Source: Bacteroidales bacterium
GTDB taxonomy: Bacteria > Bacteroidota > Bacteroidia > Bacteroidales > UBA932
DNA: 64,000 nt
Assembly: GCA_017651465.1 (NCBI GenBank)
Contig: JAGCCX010000081.1
Span: forward strand, 1-64,000
Direction of reading: 5' to 3'
Shown here in pieces: positions 1-9,700 of the stretch (positions are counted from its first letter, which is position 1; every line of letters begins with the position of its first letter). The notes under the pieces are model-generated. The model saw nothing but the letters and a program-made list of their open reading frames with translations. It did not search any database and was not told where the DNA came from. The position numbers were made by a program, and so were the translations under genes.

Positions 1-131
1 AGCTTGGCGTGTATAAATCCGATGGAAATCACGAGATGTTTGATATTAATTCTGAGAACATTATGACTTACATCGGTTGTATCAATGCCAACTCTGCCAG
101 CAAGATTTCCGGCATAAGTTTCGTTGAGTAA
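1..131 (+). CDS. C-terminal fragment of an unidentified protein
   Basis: The window opens inside a reading frame that runs without a stop for 42 codons and ends at a TAA at 129-131. The last residues read KISGISFVE. The fragment is too short to assign to a family. A strong terminator follows 18 bases later, so it is the last gene of its transcript. Confidence 0.55.
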   Translation, partial: LGVYKSDGNHEMFDINSENIMTYIGCINANSASKISGISFVE

Positions 132-148
132 CAACGGTTTTTTTACTG

Positions 149-185
149 AAACGGTGGTCGCAAGGCCACCGTTTTGTGTTTTTAT
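149..185 (+). terminator. Rho-independent terminator
   Basis: A perfect stem (AAACGGTGG pairing with CCACCGTTT) closes a short loop and is followed by a T-rich tract. It sits directly after the stop of the gene entering the window. Confidence 0.8.
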
Positions 186-249
186 AGCTTGTATAATTAT
201 TATAAAAAAGCTAAATTCGCACCATTGTACAACCAAAATTATTAACACT

Positions 250-384
250 ATGTTTCTTCACAAACCCTTCTACCGGCCTCCTCGCAGCGAGGATCTTCCG
301 TATGAGGATGAGGCTGTTATCTGCTTGTCCGGAGACGTCACCTCCGAACCATTTGAAAACTCCGATGAAGAGCTGACTTGGTAA
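250..384 (+). CDS. Small acidic hypothetical protein (44 aa)
   Basis: This short frame starts at an ATG after an AT-rich leader and ends 12 bases before the next large lipoprotein gene, so the two are probably cotranscribed. The product has no signal peptide and is acidic in its second half (SEDLPYEDEAVICLSGDV, then EELTW). I recognise no family. Small acidic ORFs directly before surface lipoprotein genes occur in Bacteroidales, but that memory is not proof of function. The frame is open further upstream to 124, but that extension would cross the terminator, so 250 is preferred. Confidence 0.5.
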   Translation: MFLHKPFYRPPRSEDLPYEDEAVICLSGDVTSEPFENSDEELTW

Positions 385-396
385 ACGTCCTGCCTT

Positions 397-3300
397 ATGA
401 AACGATTAGCATTAGCGGGATTGTTGATAGCCATCCTGGCGGGCTGTGCCAGGGAGGTTGAACCACAGGTCCCCACGGGTAAATACCCCACACTCACCCT
501 TACAGCCACTCTTGTAGAATCAAAGACCTCGCTCGGAGCTTCCGAGGGCGCCACGACCCCCGTTCTCTGGAGTGACACAGACCAGATCTGGGTCCGTTCA
601 GCAGCCCAGGAGGCCGGCACACCCGGCAACCTGTTCAGCACCAGCGAATCAGCCATCACCGACGGCGGAAAGCGTGCCGCCTTTACCGGAGAGGCTCCCT
701 CTGACGGCCCGTACGTAGCCATCTATCCTTATTCTGCCGTGTCGAACAGCTCCAGCAATACCCAGCTGGTGTTTGTCCTCAAAGGTGAACAGGCATACGT
801 ACCCGACAGCTTCGACCCGGCGAGCAACGTAACTGCCGCCGCCTGGGCGTCCGGCACCAGCTTCAGTATGAGCAACCTTTTCGGTCTGCTGCGAATCAAG
901 CTTACCGGCACTGCCTCGGTCAAGAAACTTGTCATCTCCGACAACAATCCCGATTTCAAGCTTTGGGGCACCTGCCGCCTGGCCGTCAAGCAGGATGACA
1001 ACACCCTCGGAGACGTACAAATCAGTAATGCAGAGCAGGGGGCCAATACTCTCACCCTTACCTGCCCCGAGGCCGTGACGCTGAGCGCAGAGGCTACATC
1101 ATTCTATTTTGTAGTTCCTGCCGGGGCATTCGCTAAAGGCTTTACCTGCGTTTTGTACGACTCCAACAATGCGGCAGTCAAGAGCTTAACCACCGAAACT
1201 GACTGCAAGATCCAGCGTGGATGCATATCCGATATGCAGGCCATCGATCCCGAGTCGGTTCTGTTCAGCGGAGGCGAGGGCACCAAGGCCAATCCCTGGC
1301 GCATTGCCACTCCGGCAGACGTCAAGCAGATGGACGAACTGATCAACGGTGATTCATCTGCGGACTACGCCTCCGGATTTTATCGCCAGATTCGCGACAT
1401 CAATATGCAGGATACTGCTTTTGAGTGTATAGGCAAGCAGTCCACTGCGCCCTTCAAAGGCACTTACGACGGCGGCGGCTTCACTTTGGGCAACCTCAGT
1501 CCCACCCCCGCTTCCAACGCAGCTGCTGGACTCTTCGGATATACCGATGGCGCCACTATCAGCAACCTCAATATCGACGGATATACAAATAATGGAACAT
1601 CCGGCAACCAGGGAGTGATTGCTGGCTACAGCACCGGAACCACCTTCAGCGGCATACATATCAATGCCGTGGTAGATTTCGTCAAGTGCGCGTGCGGCGG
1701 TGTTGCCGGCTACGTTGACGGCGGATCCATCAGCGACTGCTCTTTCGAAGGATTCATCCACAACGAGGATTCCGACACATTCCAGGGCATCACGGTGGTT
1801 TCCTGCGTCGGCGGCATTGCCGGCTACCTGGGAAATGCTAGTATCAAGAACTGCACTTTCAAGGGCAACGTGACCAGCAAGGGAGAGCAGCTGGGCGGTA
1901 TCGTCGGGCAGATTAGCCAGGGTACCGTCGAGAATTGCCAGGTGCTTGCCGGTTCCACCGTAACCGGTGACAATTACTACGTAGGCGGAATTGCCGGCGA
2001 GATGCTCAAGGGCGGCACCATCAAAGGCTGTGAGGTTGAGGCCGATGTTATATGCTGGTATCCCGGCGCAGGCGGTATCGTGGGCTGGCTCCAGAACGGC
2101 GATGTACTCGACTGCGTCGTGGGCTCCAATTCCACCATCCGCAGCGGTCTGGACCAGGCCGGCGGCATTGCTGCTTATGTGTACTGGAAAGACAATGCGC
2201 AGACCATTAATATCGACAATTGCGCCGTTTACGCCAAGACCGTTGCGGCTAACTATTCAGTCGGCGGCATAGTCGGAGAGTTCAATCCCACCAGCAACAG
2301 CACGGTGATGAACATCAGCAACTGTGCTTTCATCGGCGGCGAGATTATCAATGCCGGTTATGCCAAGAGCGGTTGGACTATGATTGCAGGTATTGTGGCC
2401 TGGGCCAGGATGGGCAGCACCTCCGCCACGCTCAACATTGTCAACTGCATCTCCGATCCTTCGGTCATACGCGCCGACTTCCCTCAGGGCACCGAGGCTG
2501 ACCTTGCCGGATTCATCGGCGAGCAAGGCGGAACCAACGCCAGCGTCAACATTTGCGGGTCATATACCACTTTGGCCAAAGGACGTGCCGTCATAAACGG
2601 GCAGCGCGAGCCGGCAAGCGCTTATTTCAACTATGCCGCTCTTGTGGGCCTGGTGAACAAGACCAACTTCGACCACGTATATTACATCAACAGCCTGCCC
2701 GCCCTTGGTAAAGCCAATTCCGGCACCAGTGTCGAATGCCTTGCCTTGCCCGTGCAGGGAATGGTTGACGGCACCCTGCTGGGTTACCTCAATGCTTTCA
2801 GGAATTCCTACAGCGGGCCTCTTGCGCTACGCGCCTGGGTGAGCGGACCAAACGGATATCCGGTATTCGACGGCATTGCAGCCAATCCTTCGACCGGCAA
2901 GAACAAGCCCCTCAGGGTCAGTCTGATAGGCGACTCTCTTTCTTCGTTCGACGGATATGCGCCGCACGGTTACAACAGCAGCAAGGCCCCTAACGGCTAC
3001 CGCTGCCATTATCCATCCACCGACGGCAACGTGACTTCGGCGGCACAGACCTACTGGTATATGCTGACCTATGAGTATCTTTCCAACGCGGTATGGGATA
3101 CAAACCTGGCTTTCTCCGGCACGGCGGTTACCCGCTGCACCGACACGTCCAATTCCAGCTCGTACTGGTACGACCAGGATTTCAACGCCCGGTACATCGA
3201 AAACGGCGGTCTCGGCTCGCCGGATATCGTTCTGATCAACGGCGGCGCCAACGACTGGGCGCACAATTGCTATTATATGCTGGGCAACGTCAAACTCGAG

Positions 3301-3846
3301 CGCTATCCTTCGGGAACCCCGCACCGTCCCGGCGACGCTGCGATGAACGCCGTCTATGCCGTTGCCGACGCCTGCCAGACCCTCGACGAGGCCAAGAATC
3401 TCCCTGACGGAACCTTCGTCGAGGCTTATGTGAAGCTCGTGAAAATGATCTCCCTCCAGTATCCTCACGTCAAGATCGTGGTCATCATCCACGACACCCT
3501 GACCCCGGATGTCGAAGAGGTCCTTCTCCATATCGCCGACCACTACAGCAACTGCCGCGCAGTTGACCTGTATGCCGTAAACGGTTTCAACGACCTGGGA
3601 TGGAACTTCGAATACCTCTCGCAGGGATATCAGCCCAATATGCCCAAGCACGACTTCGACTGGAGCAACATTTATACGACCGGCGATCTGAGGCGGAACT
3701 CCAGCGACCACTATTCTGCCACGGCTATGCGCTTTATAGCCGAGAAGATTTACAACGAACTCGGCAGCTGGCTGGAGGATTACTCCTACAACGAGTCCGG
3801 CAACGGTTCCATTAGCAATTTTGACAACAATAACGGTGCTTGGTGA
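397..3846 (+). CDS. Surface lipoprotein: fimbrillin-like N-terminus, GLUG repeats, C-terminal SGNH hydrolase
   Basis: The product has 1149 residues. A lipoprotein signal ends at Cys17 (LAGC). Residues about 30-290 resemble the fimbrillin-like/Mfa-like adhesin domain of Bacteroidales, with the recurrent pattern TDQIWVRS and a FTGEAP/IYPY region. Residues about 370-790 hold repeated GLUG-type units (GGIAGY, then a cysteine-bearing strand). Residues about 840-1145 form an SGNH/GDSL hydrolase with GDSLS at 845-849 (Ser847), GGAND at 949-953 (Asn952) and Asp1104/His1105 in SDHYSA, so the catalytic set looks intact. A role as an anchored esterase or deacetylase acting on glycans is inferred from the fold. 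The stop codon overlaps the start of the next gene, which encodes a shorter relative without the hydrolase, so the two are translationally coupled. Confidence 0.8.
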   Translation: MKRLALAGLLIAILAGCAREVEPQVPTGKYPTLTLTATLVESKTSLGASEGATTPVLWSDTDQIWVRSAAQEAGTPGNLFSTSESAITDGGKRAAFTGEAPSDGPYVAIYPYSAVSNSSSNTQLVFVLKGEQAYVPDSFDPASNVTAAAWASGTSFSMSNLFGLLRIKLTGTASVKKLVISDNNPDFKLWGTCRLAVKQDDNTLGDVQISNAEQGANTLTLTCPEAVTLSAEATSFYFVVPAGAFAKGFTCVLYDSNNAAVKSLTTETDCKIQRGCISDMQAIDPESVLFSGGEGTKANPWRIATPADVKQMDELINGDSSADYASGFYRQIRDINMQDTAFECIGKQSTAPFKGTYDGGGFTLGNLSPTPASNAAAGLFGYTDGATISNLNIDGYTNNGTSGNQGVIAGYSTGTTFSGIHINAVVDFVKCACGGVAGYVDGGSISDCSFEGFIHNEDSDTFQGITVVSCVGGIAGYLGNASIKNCTFKGNVTSKGEQLGGIVGQISQGTVENCQVLAGSTVTGDNYYVGGIAGEMLKGGTIKGCEVEADVICWYPGAGGIVGWLQNGDVLDCVVGSNSTIRSGLDQAGGIAAYVYWKDNAQTINIDNCAVYAKTVAANYSVGGIVGEFNPTSNSTVMNISNCAFIGGEIINAGYAKSGWTMIAGIVAWARMGSTSATLNIVNCISDPSVIRADFPQGTEADLAGFIGEQGGTNASVNICGSYTTLAKGRAVINGQREPASAYFNYAALVGLVNKTNFDHVYYINSLPALGKANSGTSVECLALPVQGMVDGTLLGYLNAFRNSYSGPLALRAWVSGPNGYPVFDGIAANPSTGKNKPLRVSLIGDSLSSFDGYAPHGYNSSKAPNGYRCHYPSTDGNVTSAAQTYWYMLTYEYLSNAVWDTNLAFSGTAVTRCTDTSNSSSYWYDQDFNARYIENGGLGSPDIVLINGGANDWAHNCYYMLGNVKLERYPSGTPHRPGDAAMNAVYAVADACQTLDEAKNLPDGTFVEAYVKLVKMISLQYPHVKIVVIIHDTLTPDVEEVLLHIADHYSNCRAVDLYAVNGFNDLGWNFEYLSQGYQPNMPKHDFDWSNIYTTGDLRRNSSDHYSATAMRFIAEKIYNELGSWLEDYSYNESGNGSISNFDNNNGAW

Positions 3847-6488
3847 TGAAAACGAGATATTTTATTACTGTTCTTCTGGTTTCGGCTGTTGCGGCGATTG
3901 CTTGTACTAAAGATGCAGAGCCTCTCGCCGGCGAGGATCTTGTAACCCTCGAAGCCACCATCGGCGAGCCCGGAACCAAAATACATTTTACCGGCGACTA
4001 TGGCACCTATACCGAGGCCCGCTGGGAAGCCGGCGACTGCATCTGGGTCCGCAGCGACACCCAGCCTTACTGGGAGAGTGGCGACTGCTTCAAGACCTCT
4101 ACTTCCGATATAAGTGCCGACGGCCATTCTGCCAAATTCACCGGACGTACCCGCGCCGACGGAAAAATCAGTGCCGTATATCCTTATGCCCTTGTTGACG
4201 GTATGTCCGACAACGACAAAGTAATACTGAATATACCTGGAACCCAGAACATTATCCCTGATGACTGTCCTGCCGGGCTCTTGCCTGCAGCGGCTTTCTG
4301 GGCCGACGGCAGCACAAGCTTCGCTATGAAGTATGTGCTGGGAGCAGTAAAGTTCAGCCTTACCGGTCAGGACTTCCCCGTCAGTTACTTCGAGCTTAGC
4401 GACGAAAATACCGGCAGCGTGCTGCACGGCACTTGCGAGATTACGCCCGACTATTCCGCCAAGGACATCAGCTCGGTGAGTATGAGCAACAAGGCATTCG
4501 CCAACCGCATCCGCCTCCAGCCCGAGTCGGCTCTCACTCTTGGCAGCACGCCATATGAGTTTTATGTAATGGCCCCCGAAGGAGCCTTCTCGACGGGAAT
4601 GACACTCAAGGCTTTCGATGCCGAGGGCGCTGAGATAGCATCGCTATCGACAACCGCAAACAACGCCGTGGTCCGCGGAAAGGTGCGCAAGATGCCCACC
4701 GCAGCGATGGTCGAAAGCGGCTCCGTAGTCGTCGAGATTGAAGGTTCCGGCACCGCAGACGATCCTTACAAGGTCTCGTCTGCCGATGTCCTTTCCCTTG
4801 TGGCCGACAAGCTGGCCGGTGATTCCTACGCCGATTTTGCGGACAAGTATTATGTCCAGACTGCCGACATAGATATGGCCGGAGTGAACTTCGTCCCCAT
4901 CGGCCAGACCTCCGCCAAGCCTTTCAAAGGCTACTATGACGGTGCGGGCAAGACTATCTCCAACGTGGTTACCGAGGGCGAGTCTTCCGACAATCCTGCC
5001 AGCGGAATATTCGGCTACACCGAGAATGCCATTATCCAAGGCATCAATGCTGTCAACCGGGTTAATACCGGCAGTTTCGTACGTGTCGGCGGCATTGTAG
5101 GCCACGCTACGAACACTGCCATCCGCTCCTGCAGCCTCAGCGGCGGCAGTCTTGAAGCGAGCGCGAATATGTGCGCGGGAATTGCCGCCCAGATTGACGG
5201 AGGCTCGGTAAAGAACTGCACCGTCTCTGACGTAACTGTCAGCACTACCGCTAATTACGCAGCCGGTATCGTGGCTCACCTGCCTTCCGGCGGAACTATC
5301 GAGAACTGCCAGGTCACCAACGCCACGATCAAGGGTTCCGCCGAGATAGGAGGTGTTTGCGGAAAGATAGTCGGAGGTGTGGTCAAAGGCTGCTCGGTTA
5401 TTTCTTCCAAGATTACCGGAACTGGCGAGGATGCAGGCGGTATTGCCGGCTGGACAAAGCCCAATACCACTTTCGAGAACTGTACTGTGTCTGCTTGTAC
5501 TATTTCTTCATCCAAGAACTATGTGGCAGGTATAGCGGCCCTTCCCGAGGGTGCTACCATCGTTGGCTGTACCGTCAATGAGGGCACGGTCATCACCGGC
5601 CTGGGAGGCCTGGGCGGCGTTGCCGGTTTCTTCAAGAACACTGAGTCCACGGTTGATGATTGTACTGTTGATGGTGTTTCCATCAGCGGCACAGCAACCA
5701 ATATCGGCGGAGTCGTGGGCCGGTTTGACCTTGGCACAGTCAAGAATACCAGCGTTAAGAATACCAGTATCAAGGGTGTTGACAGTGTCGGCGGTATTGC
5801 CGGCCGTCCTATTACACGTGGCGGCGATTGCTTTATCGACGGATGCTTGGTTGAGACTGTCGATATTACCGGAACCTACTATCTTGGCGGTATCGCCGGT
5901 TATATCTACCCCGACTCCGATTACTTGCTTACGCTTGCCAACTGCGGAGTCAAGTCGCTGACCATCAATTCTTCCGAGTCTGACTGCCGTATGGGCGGTG
6001 TGGTTGGATGGGTACGCCTTACCGACGCCAATTCCAATGCCAGGATCCTTAACAGCTATGCTCATTCGCTCACCTTTGTCTATCCTTCGTCGGCAAGTAA
6101 GCCTGCGGTGGGTGGAGTGATAGGTTATGCTTCGATGCGTGACTCCGATCAAGGTTCCCTTTTGGTGGCCGGTTGTACGAGCAACTTGTCCAAAGCCGAT
6201 GTGAACGGAGGGTCCGTACCTTCCGACACCGATGCGGCCCTGATAGGGGCGTTGTTTGGAATAGTGGTGGATAATACCGCAGCTACGGTCAAGGAGTGTG
6301 CGTTCGTGAATGACGGAGGCTTGCTTGCGGGCCCGATAGGGTCAAATGTTAGCGCCAGCGCAATCGAGGGGTATTCTTCAGCCGATTATGCCTCTTCAGC
6401 ATCTGCCCAGCTCGGCTCGTTCGCCTCTTCCTTCTCCGACTATCCTCTTAACAATTGGACTGTCAGCGGCGGCCTGCCCGTGAATTAG
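3846..6488 (+). CDS. Surface lipoprotein: fimbrillin-like N-terminus with GLUG repeats
   Basis: The product has 880 residues from the ATG at 3846, which overlaps the previous stop as TGATG; the TTG and GTG codons just before are less likely starts. A lipoprotein signal ends at Cys20 (AIAC). The N-terminal third matches the preceding protein (GDCIWVRSD, FTGRTRADG, YPYA), indicating a fimbrillin-like domain. Residues from about 300 to the end hold many GLUG-type repeats of the form VGGIAG followed by a conserved cysteine. There is no SGNH hydrolase. It is probably a cell-surface adhesin or scaffold working with the upstream enzyme-bearing paralogue. A terminator follows. Confidence 0.78.
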   Translation: MKTRYFITVLLVSAVAAIACTKDAEPLAGEDLVTLEATIGEPGTKIHFTGDYGTYTEARWEAGDCIWVRSDTQPYWESGDCFKTSTSDISADGHSAKFTGRTRADGKISAVYPYALVDGMSDNDKVILNIPGTQNIIPDDCPAGLLPAAAFWADGSTSFAMKYVLGAVKFSLTGQDFPVSYFELSDENTGSVLHGTCEITPDYSAKDISSVSMSNKAFANRIRLQPESALTLGSTPYEFYVMAPEGAFSTGMTLKAFDAEGAEIASLSTTANNAVVRGKVRKMPTAAMVESGSVVVEIEGSGTADDPYKVSSADVLSLVADKLAGDSYADFADKYYVQTADIDMAGVNFVPIGQTSAKPFKGYYDGAGKTISNVVTEGESSDNPASGIFGYTENAIIQGINAVNRVNTGSFVRVGGIVGHATNTAIRSCSLSGGSLEASANMCAGIAAQIDGGSVKNCTVSDVTVSTTANYAAGIVAHLPSGGTIENCQVTNATIKGSAEIGGVCGKIVGGVVKGCSVISSKITGTGEDAGGIAGWTKPNTTFENCTVSACTISSSKNYVAGIAALPEGATIVGCTVNEGTVITGLGGLGGVAGFFKNTESTVDDCTVDGVSISGTATNIGGVVGRFDLGTVKNTSVKNTSIKGVDSVGGIAGRPITRGGDCFIDGCLVETVDITGTYYLGGIAGYIYPDSDYLLTLANCGVKSLTINSSESDCRMGGVVGWVRLTDANSNARILNSYAHSLTFVYPSSASKPAVGGVIGYASMRDSDQGSLLVAGCTSNLSKADVNGGSVPSDTDAALIGALFGIVVDNTAATVKECAFVNDGGLLAGPIGSNVSASAIEGYSSADYASSASAQLGSFASSFSDYPLNNWTVSGGLPVN

Positions 6489-6506
6489 AGTTGATTATTT
6501 AAAAAA

Positions 6507-6547
6507 GTACTGTGTGCCAGAGCCCTCTGACACACAGTATTTTTTTG
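6507..6547 (+). terminator. Rho-independent terminator
   Basis: An 8-9 bp stem (ACTGTGTG pairing with CACACAGT), extended by a CAGAG/CTCTG inner pairing, is followed by seven T residues. It ends the two-gene GLUG lipoprotein operon. Confidence 0.85.
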
Positions 6548-6551
6548 TTTG

Positions 6552-6589
6552 TCGGGGTGCAAAGACTCGAACTTTCGACCCTCTGGTCC
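6552..6589 (-). repeat. Displaced copy of the tRNA-Pro 3' end (attachment-site footprint)
   Basis: These 38 bases match the last 38 bases of the tRNA-Pro gene at 11114-11151 in the same orientation with a single mismatch. No 5' half of a tRNA is present. A displaced tRNA 3' end distal to an intact tRNA is the classic trace of site-specific integration. The island between the copies is about 4.5 kb and visibly more AT-rich than both flanks. Confidence 0.8.
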
Positions 6590-6681
6590 TTAAGAAGGGA
6601 GATACGGTCCATGTAATAGGACGCCTCAGGAACCGGAGGTATATTGATGCGGTGCAATTGATAATTTCCGAGTTGTCATAA
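6589..6681 (+). pseudogene. Remnant of a single-stranded DNA-binding protein gene
   Basis: Starting right at the edge of the tRNA-Pro repeat, a 30-codon frame ends in TAA. It reads LKKGDTVHVIGRLRNRRYID and resembles the strand of SSB-type OB folds that carries KGxxVxVxGRLRxRxY. No start codon or N-terminal half is present. It is best read as the tail of an SSB gene cut at the recombination point. Because the fragment is short, a chance match cannot be fully excluded. Confidence 0.45.
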
Positions 6682-6761
6682 GTATAGTGTTGATAATAAC
6701 GGGAGAATACTCTATCTTTGTTTTCGTCATTATCATCATGTTGAATTAAACTGTGCAATAT

Positions 6762-9700
6762 ATGAGATCGCGTATTATTCCTCTTCTCTTCGAGTATGCT
6801 GGCTATTTTATCATGAGTCTTTTTGTTCTAGCGTGTGTGCATGAGATTGACTCTCCTGACCCCGAGACTTCAAAAGAAGTAAATGAACAGCAGTATGAGT
6901 CAGATCACGCGAGCATCATTGATGTCGTGTCATCTTGTATTACGGATAGTTTTAATGCTGAATCGTTGATACAGGGGAATATTGATAAAATAATAGCATT
7001 ACCGTCTGTTAAGGCCGCGGAAGTAACAAGTGCAGGTGTTTATGTCACCTATGTTGACGACTCGGTAGAGTACTTTCTCTTTGATTATGGTACAGCATTC
7101 GACGATGAAAATTCAGCGAACAGCACAGTGAACGTCAATCAGTGGTCTATTAATGGCCCGATGGATACAAAAGCTACAGGTAAGAATAAGATTCATATCT
7201 TCAATCTTTTTTCTAATGATAATGGGAGAAAGAACCAGAACCAGTTAATGAAAAGCGTTGCCAAGCAATTTTCATTAGCAAGTTATACAGTTATTGAACA
7301 CCCTTTTTCTGATTTTAGTGTTAACACCCTTGTGTTGGCATTGGAAGATAAGGAATGCGTTGCCATTTTTATATCAACGCTTGGGGATGAATCCGGGCAT
7401 ATTGCTATCGGAGGGGAGTATTATAAAAAATACGAGGGCTATGGCATGCCTAATAGCAGTGTGGCAGGTGAAATATATGTACCGTTAACACCGGCAGGGA
7501 AGAATCAGGTCGGCAATACAGTTAATCAGTTAGTCGGCCATACGTATAGAGGAGCAAGCCTTCACTATTTCCTTAAAAATATATCTTCAGATAAATTGGC
7601 AGGGAAGATGCTTTATCTATCAAGTTGTCATTCTCTTAGGGCTGATTACGATATGTATAATGTTTGTATGGTCGGCTGGGACAATGTTAATATGTTAGGG
7701 GAAGCGTATGCCCTAATAATGGCTAATTATTTAGGTAATCATTATTTTACTTTGGGTTCATTTCTCGCTAATTTCAAGAATTCTGTAGGAGGGATAGAAG
7801 ATAAATACACGAATAGCGGAGCCACTCTGAGGGTTAAAGGAAGGGTAAAAGACTTTTCATTCTTTCCTAAAGATATCTGCTTTGCTGAACCCGAACGGGG
7901 ACGCCTAAAGCCTCACAAGATTCAAATAACCTCTCCTGAGAATGGTGGTTGTGTCAACCCGTTTGCCATTTACTCTGCTGGAATCGGAGGTAATGAATTG
8001 GTTTATTTTGATTACATTTTAGATTCAGGTGAAACTGTAAATATTTGGAATAACACCACACCTCAAGGGCGCGTTTATTTTACTCGTTCTATGGATTTTG
8101 TTGAGAAGGACATGTATGGGGTCCCGCTTGGCATGTATAAGCAAAGCAAATTGAATCCATACGTTGTTACATCGTTTTTCTCTCCTGGCGTCATGAGATT
8201 GGAGTTCTATTCTCAGAAAGAATCTGATTATAAAGAAAATGGTCCTAGTCACTATAGTCATAAACTTGAAGACGCAGTCTATTTAATAGCCCCGCGTAAT
8301 TACCATAAAAATGATCCTGTACAGAATCATGATCCTTCTGTCACTACTCTTACTGTTCTCAACATAAACGGTAAAATGTATGCTTACGGCGGAGTCCTTA
8401 ATATGGATGGCGATCAATTAAAGAAGGGCTTTAAGTTATCCGAGAAGGGCGCTAATGTAGATTTAAGGGATGATGTGCCGGCGACCAATGACGGGAATTT
8501 GTTCTATGCTCCTTTGCCAAATTTGAAGAAGGGTGTTGAATATACTGTCATCGCATATGCAATGGATAAGAAAGGAACGTTTTTTGGGGGAGAGCCTTAT
8601 GACTTTGTTTCCGAGGTGGACAGTGTCATTCCTACTGAACCTACGCCGGGAGACTTAATTGACCTTGGCCTCTCAGTGAAATGGGCATCATGTAATTTAG
8701 GGGCCTCTGAACCTCAAGAGCCAGGAGATTACTATGCATGGGGTGAAACGCAGACAAAGTCCACGTATAACTGGTCAACATATAGGTGGAGTAATGGCAC
8801 AGAAACGTCATTGAAGAAATACTGCACTCAATCAACATATGGCACGGTTGATAACAAGATATCACTGGACCTCTCTGACGATGCTGCCTATGCCAATTCT
8901 CAAGGGAAATTGAGAATGCCCTCGTCGGCTGAATGGAGGGAACTATCTGAACAATGTCAATGGACAAAGACTCAATATAAAGGGAAAGATGGCTTCTTGG
9001 TAAGTAGTGCCAAGACTGATAATGCAATCTTCATTCCATGTAACGGACTAAAGTTTTCATATATCGTCAATAATGATTCTCACTATTATTGGACGTCAGA
9101 TCTTAATTCTGAAGGATCTAGGTATGCTGATGCTTTCCTTTGGCCATCAGTAGGGAAGTGGAACCGTTGCGATGGCTTGGGTATCCGTCCTGTATCTAGT
9201 GGTCAATCTGATACTACAGCAGATAATGAAACGATTACCGTAAATGGCGTATCTTTCAAAATGATTAAGGTAGAAGGTGGATCTTTCATGATGGGAGCTC
9301 CAAAGAGTGACAGGGATGCATCTTCCGATGAGATGCCACAGCACAGAGTTACTCTTGATACTTACTCAATAGGTCAGACCGAGGTTACGCAGGCGCTCTG
9401 GGAAGCCGTTATGGGAAGCAATCCCTCAAATAACAAGAGTCCCGATAATCCTGTGGAGTACGTAAGCAGAAATGATATGAAGCAATTCATATCCAAACTG
9501 AACAAATTGACTGGAAGGCATTTCCGGCTTCCGACTGAAGCTGAGTGGGAATATGCAGCCAGAGGAGGGAAAAAGAGCAACGGGTATAAATATGCGGGAA
9601 GCGACAATGTGAGTGAGGTGGCCTGGTTTGAAGATAATAGTTTTGGCGCAACTCATCCCGTAGCTCAAAAGAGGGCGAACGAGCTTGGGATTTACGATAT

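Noticed and set aside
2827..3711. Long minus-strand frame of 294 codons opposite the SGNH domain
   Set aside because: It is a shadow of the GC-rich plus-strand gene: no promoter, no recognisable domain, and the plus-strand frame has an intact catalytic set.
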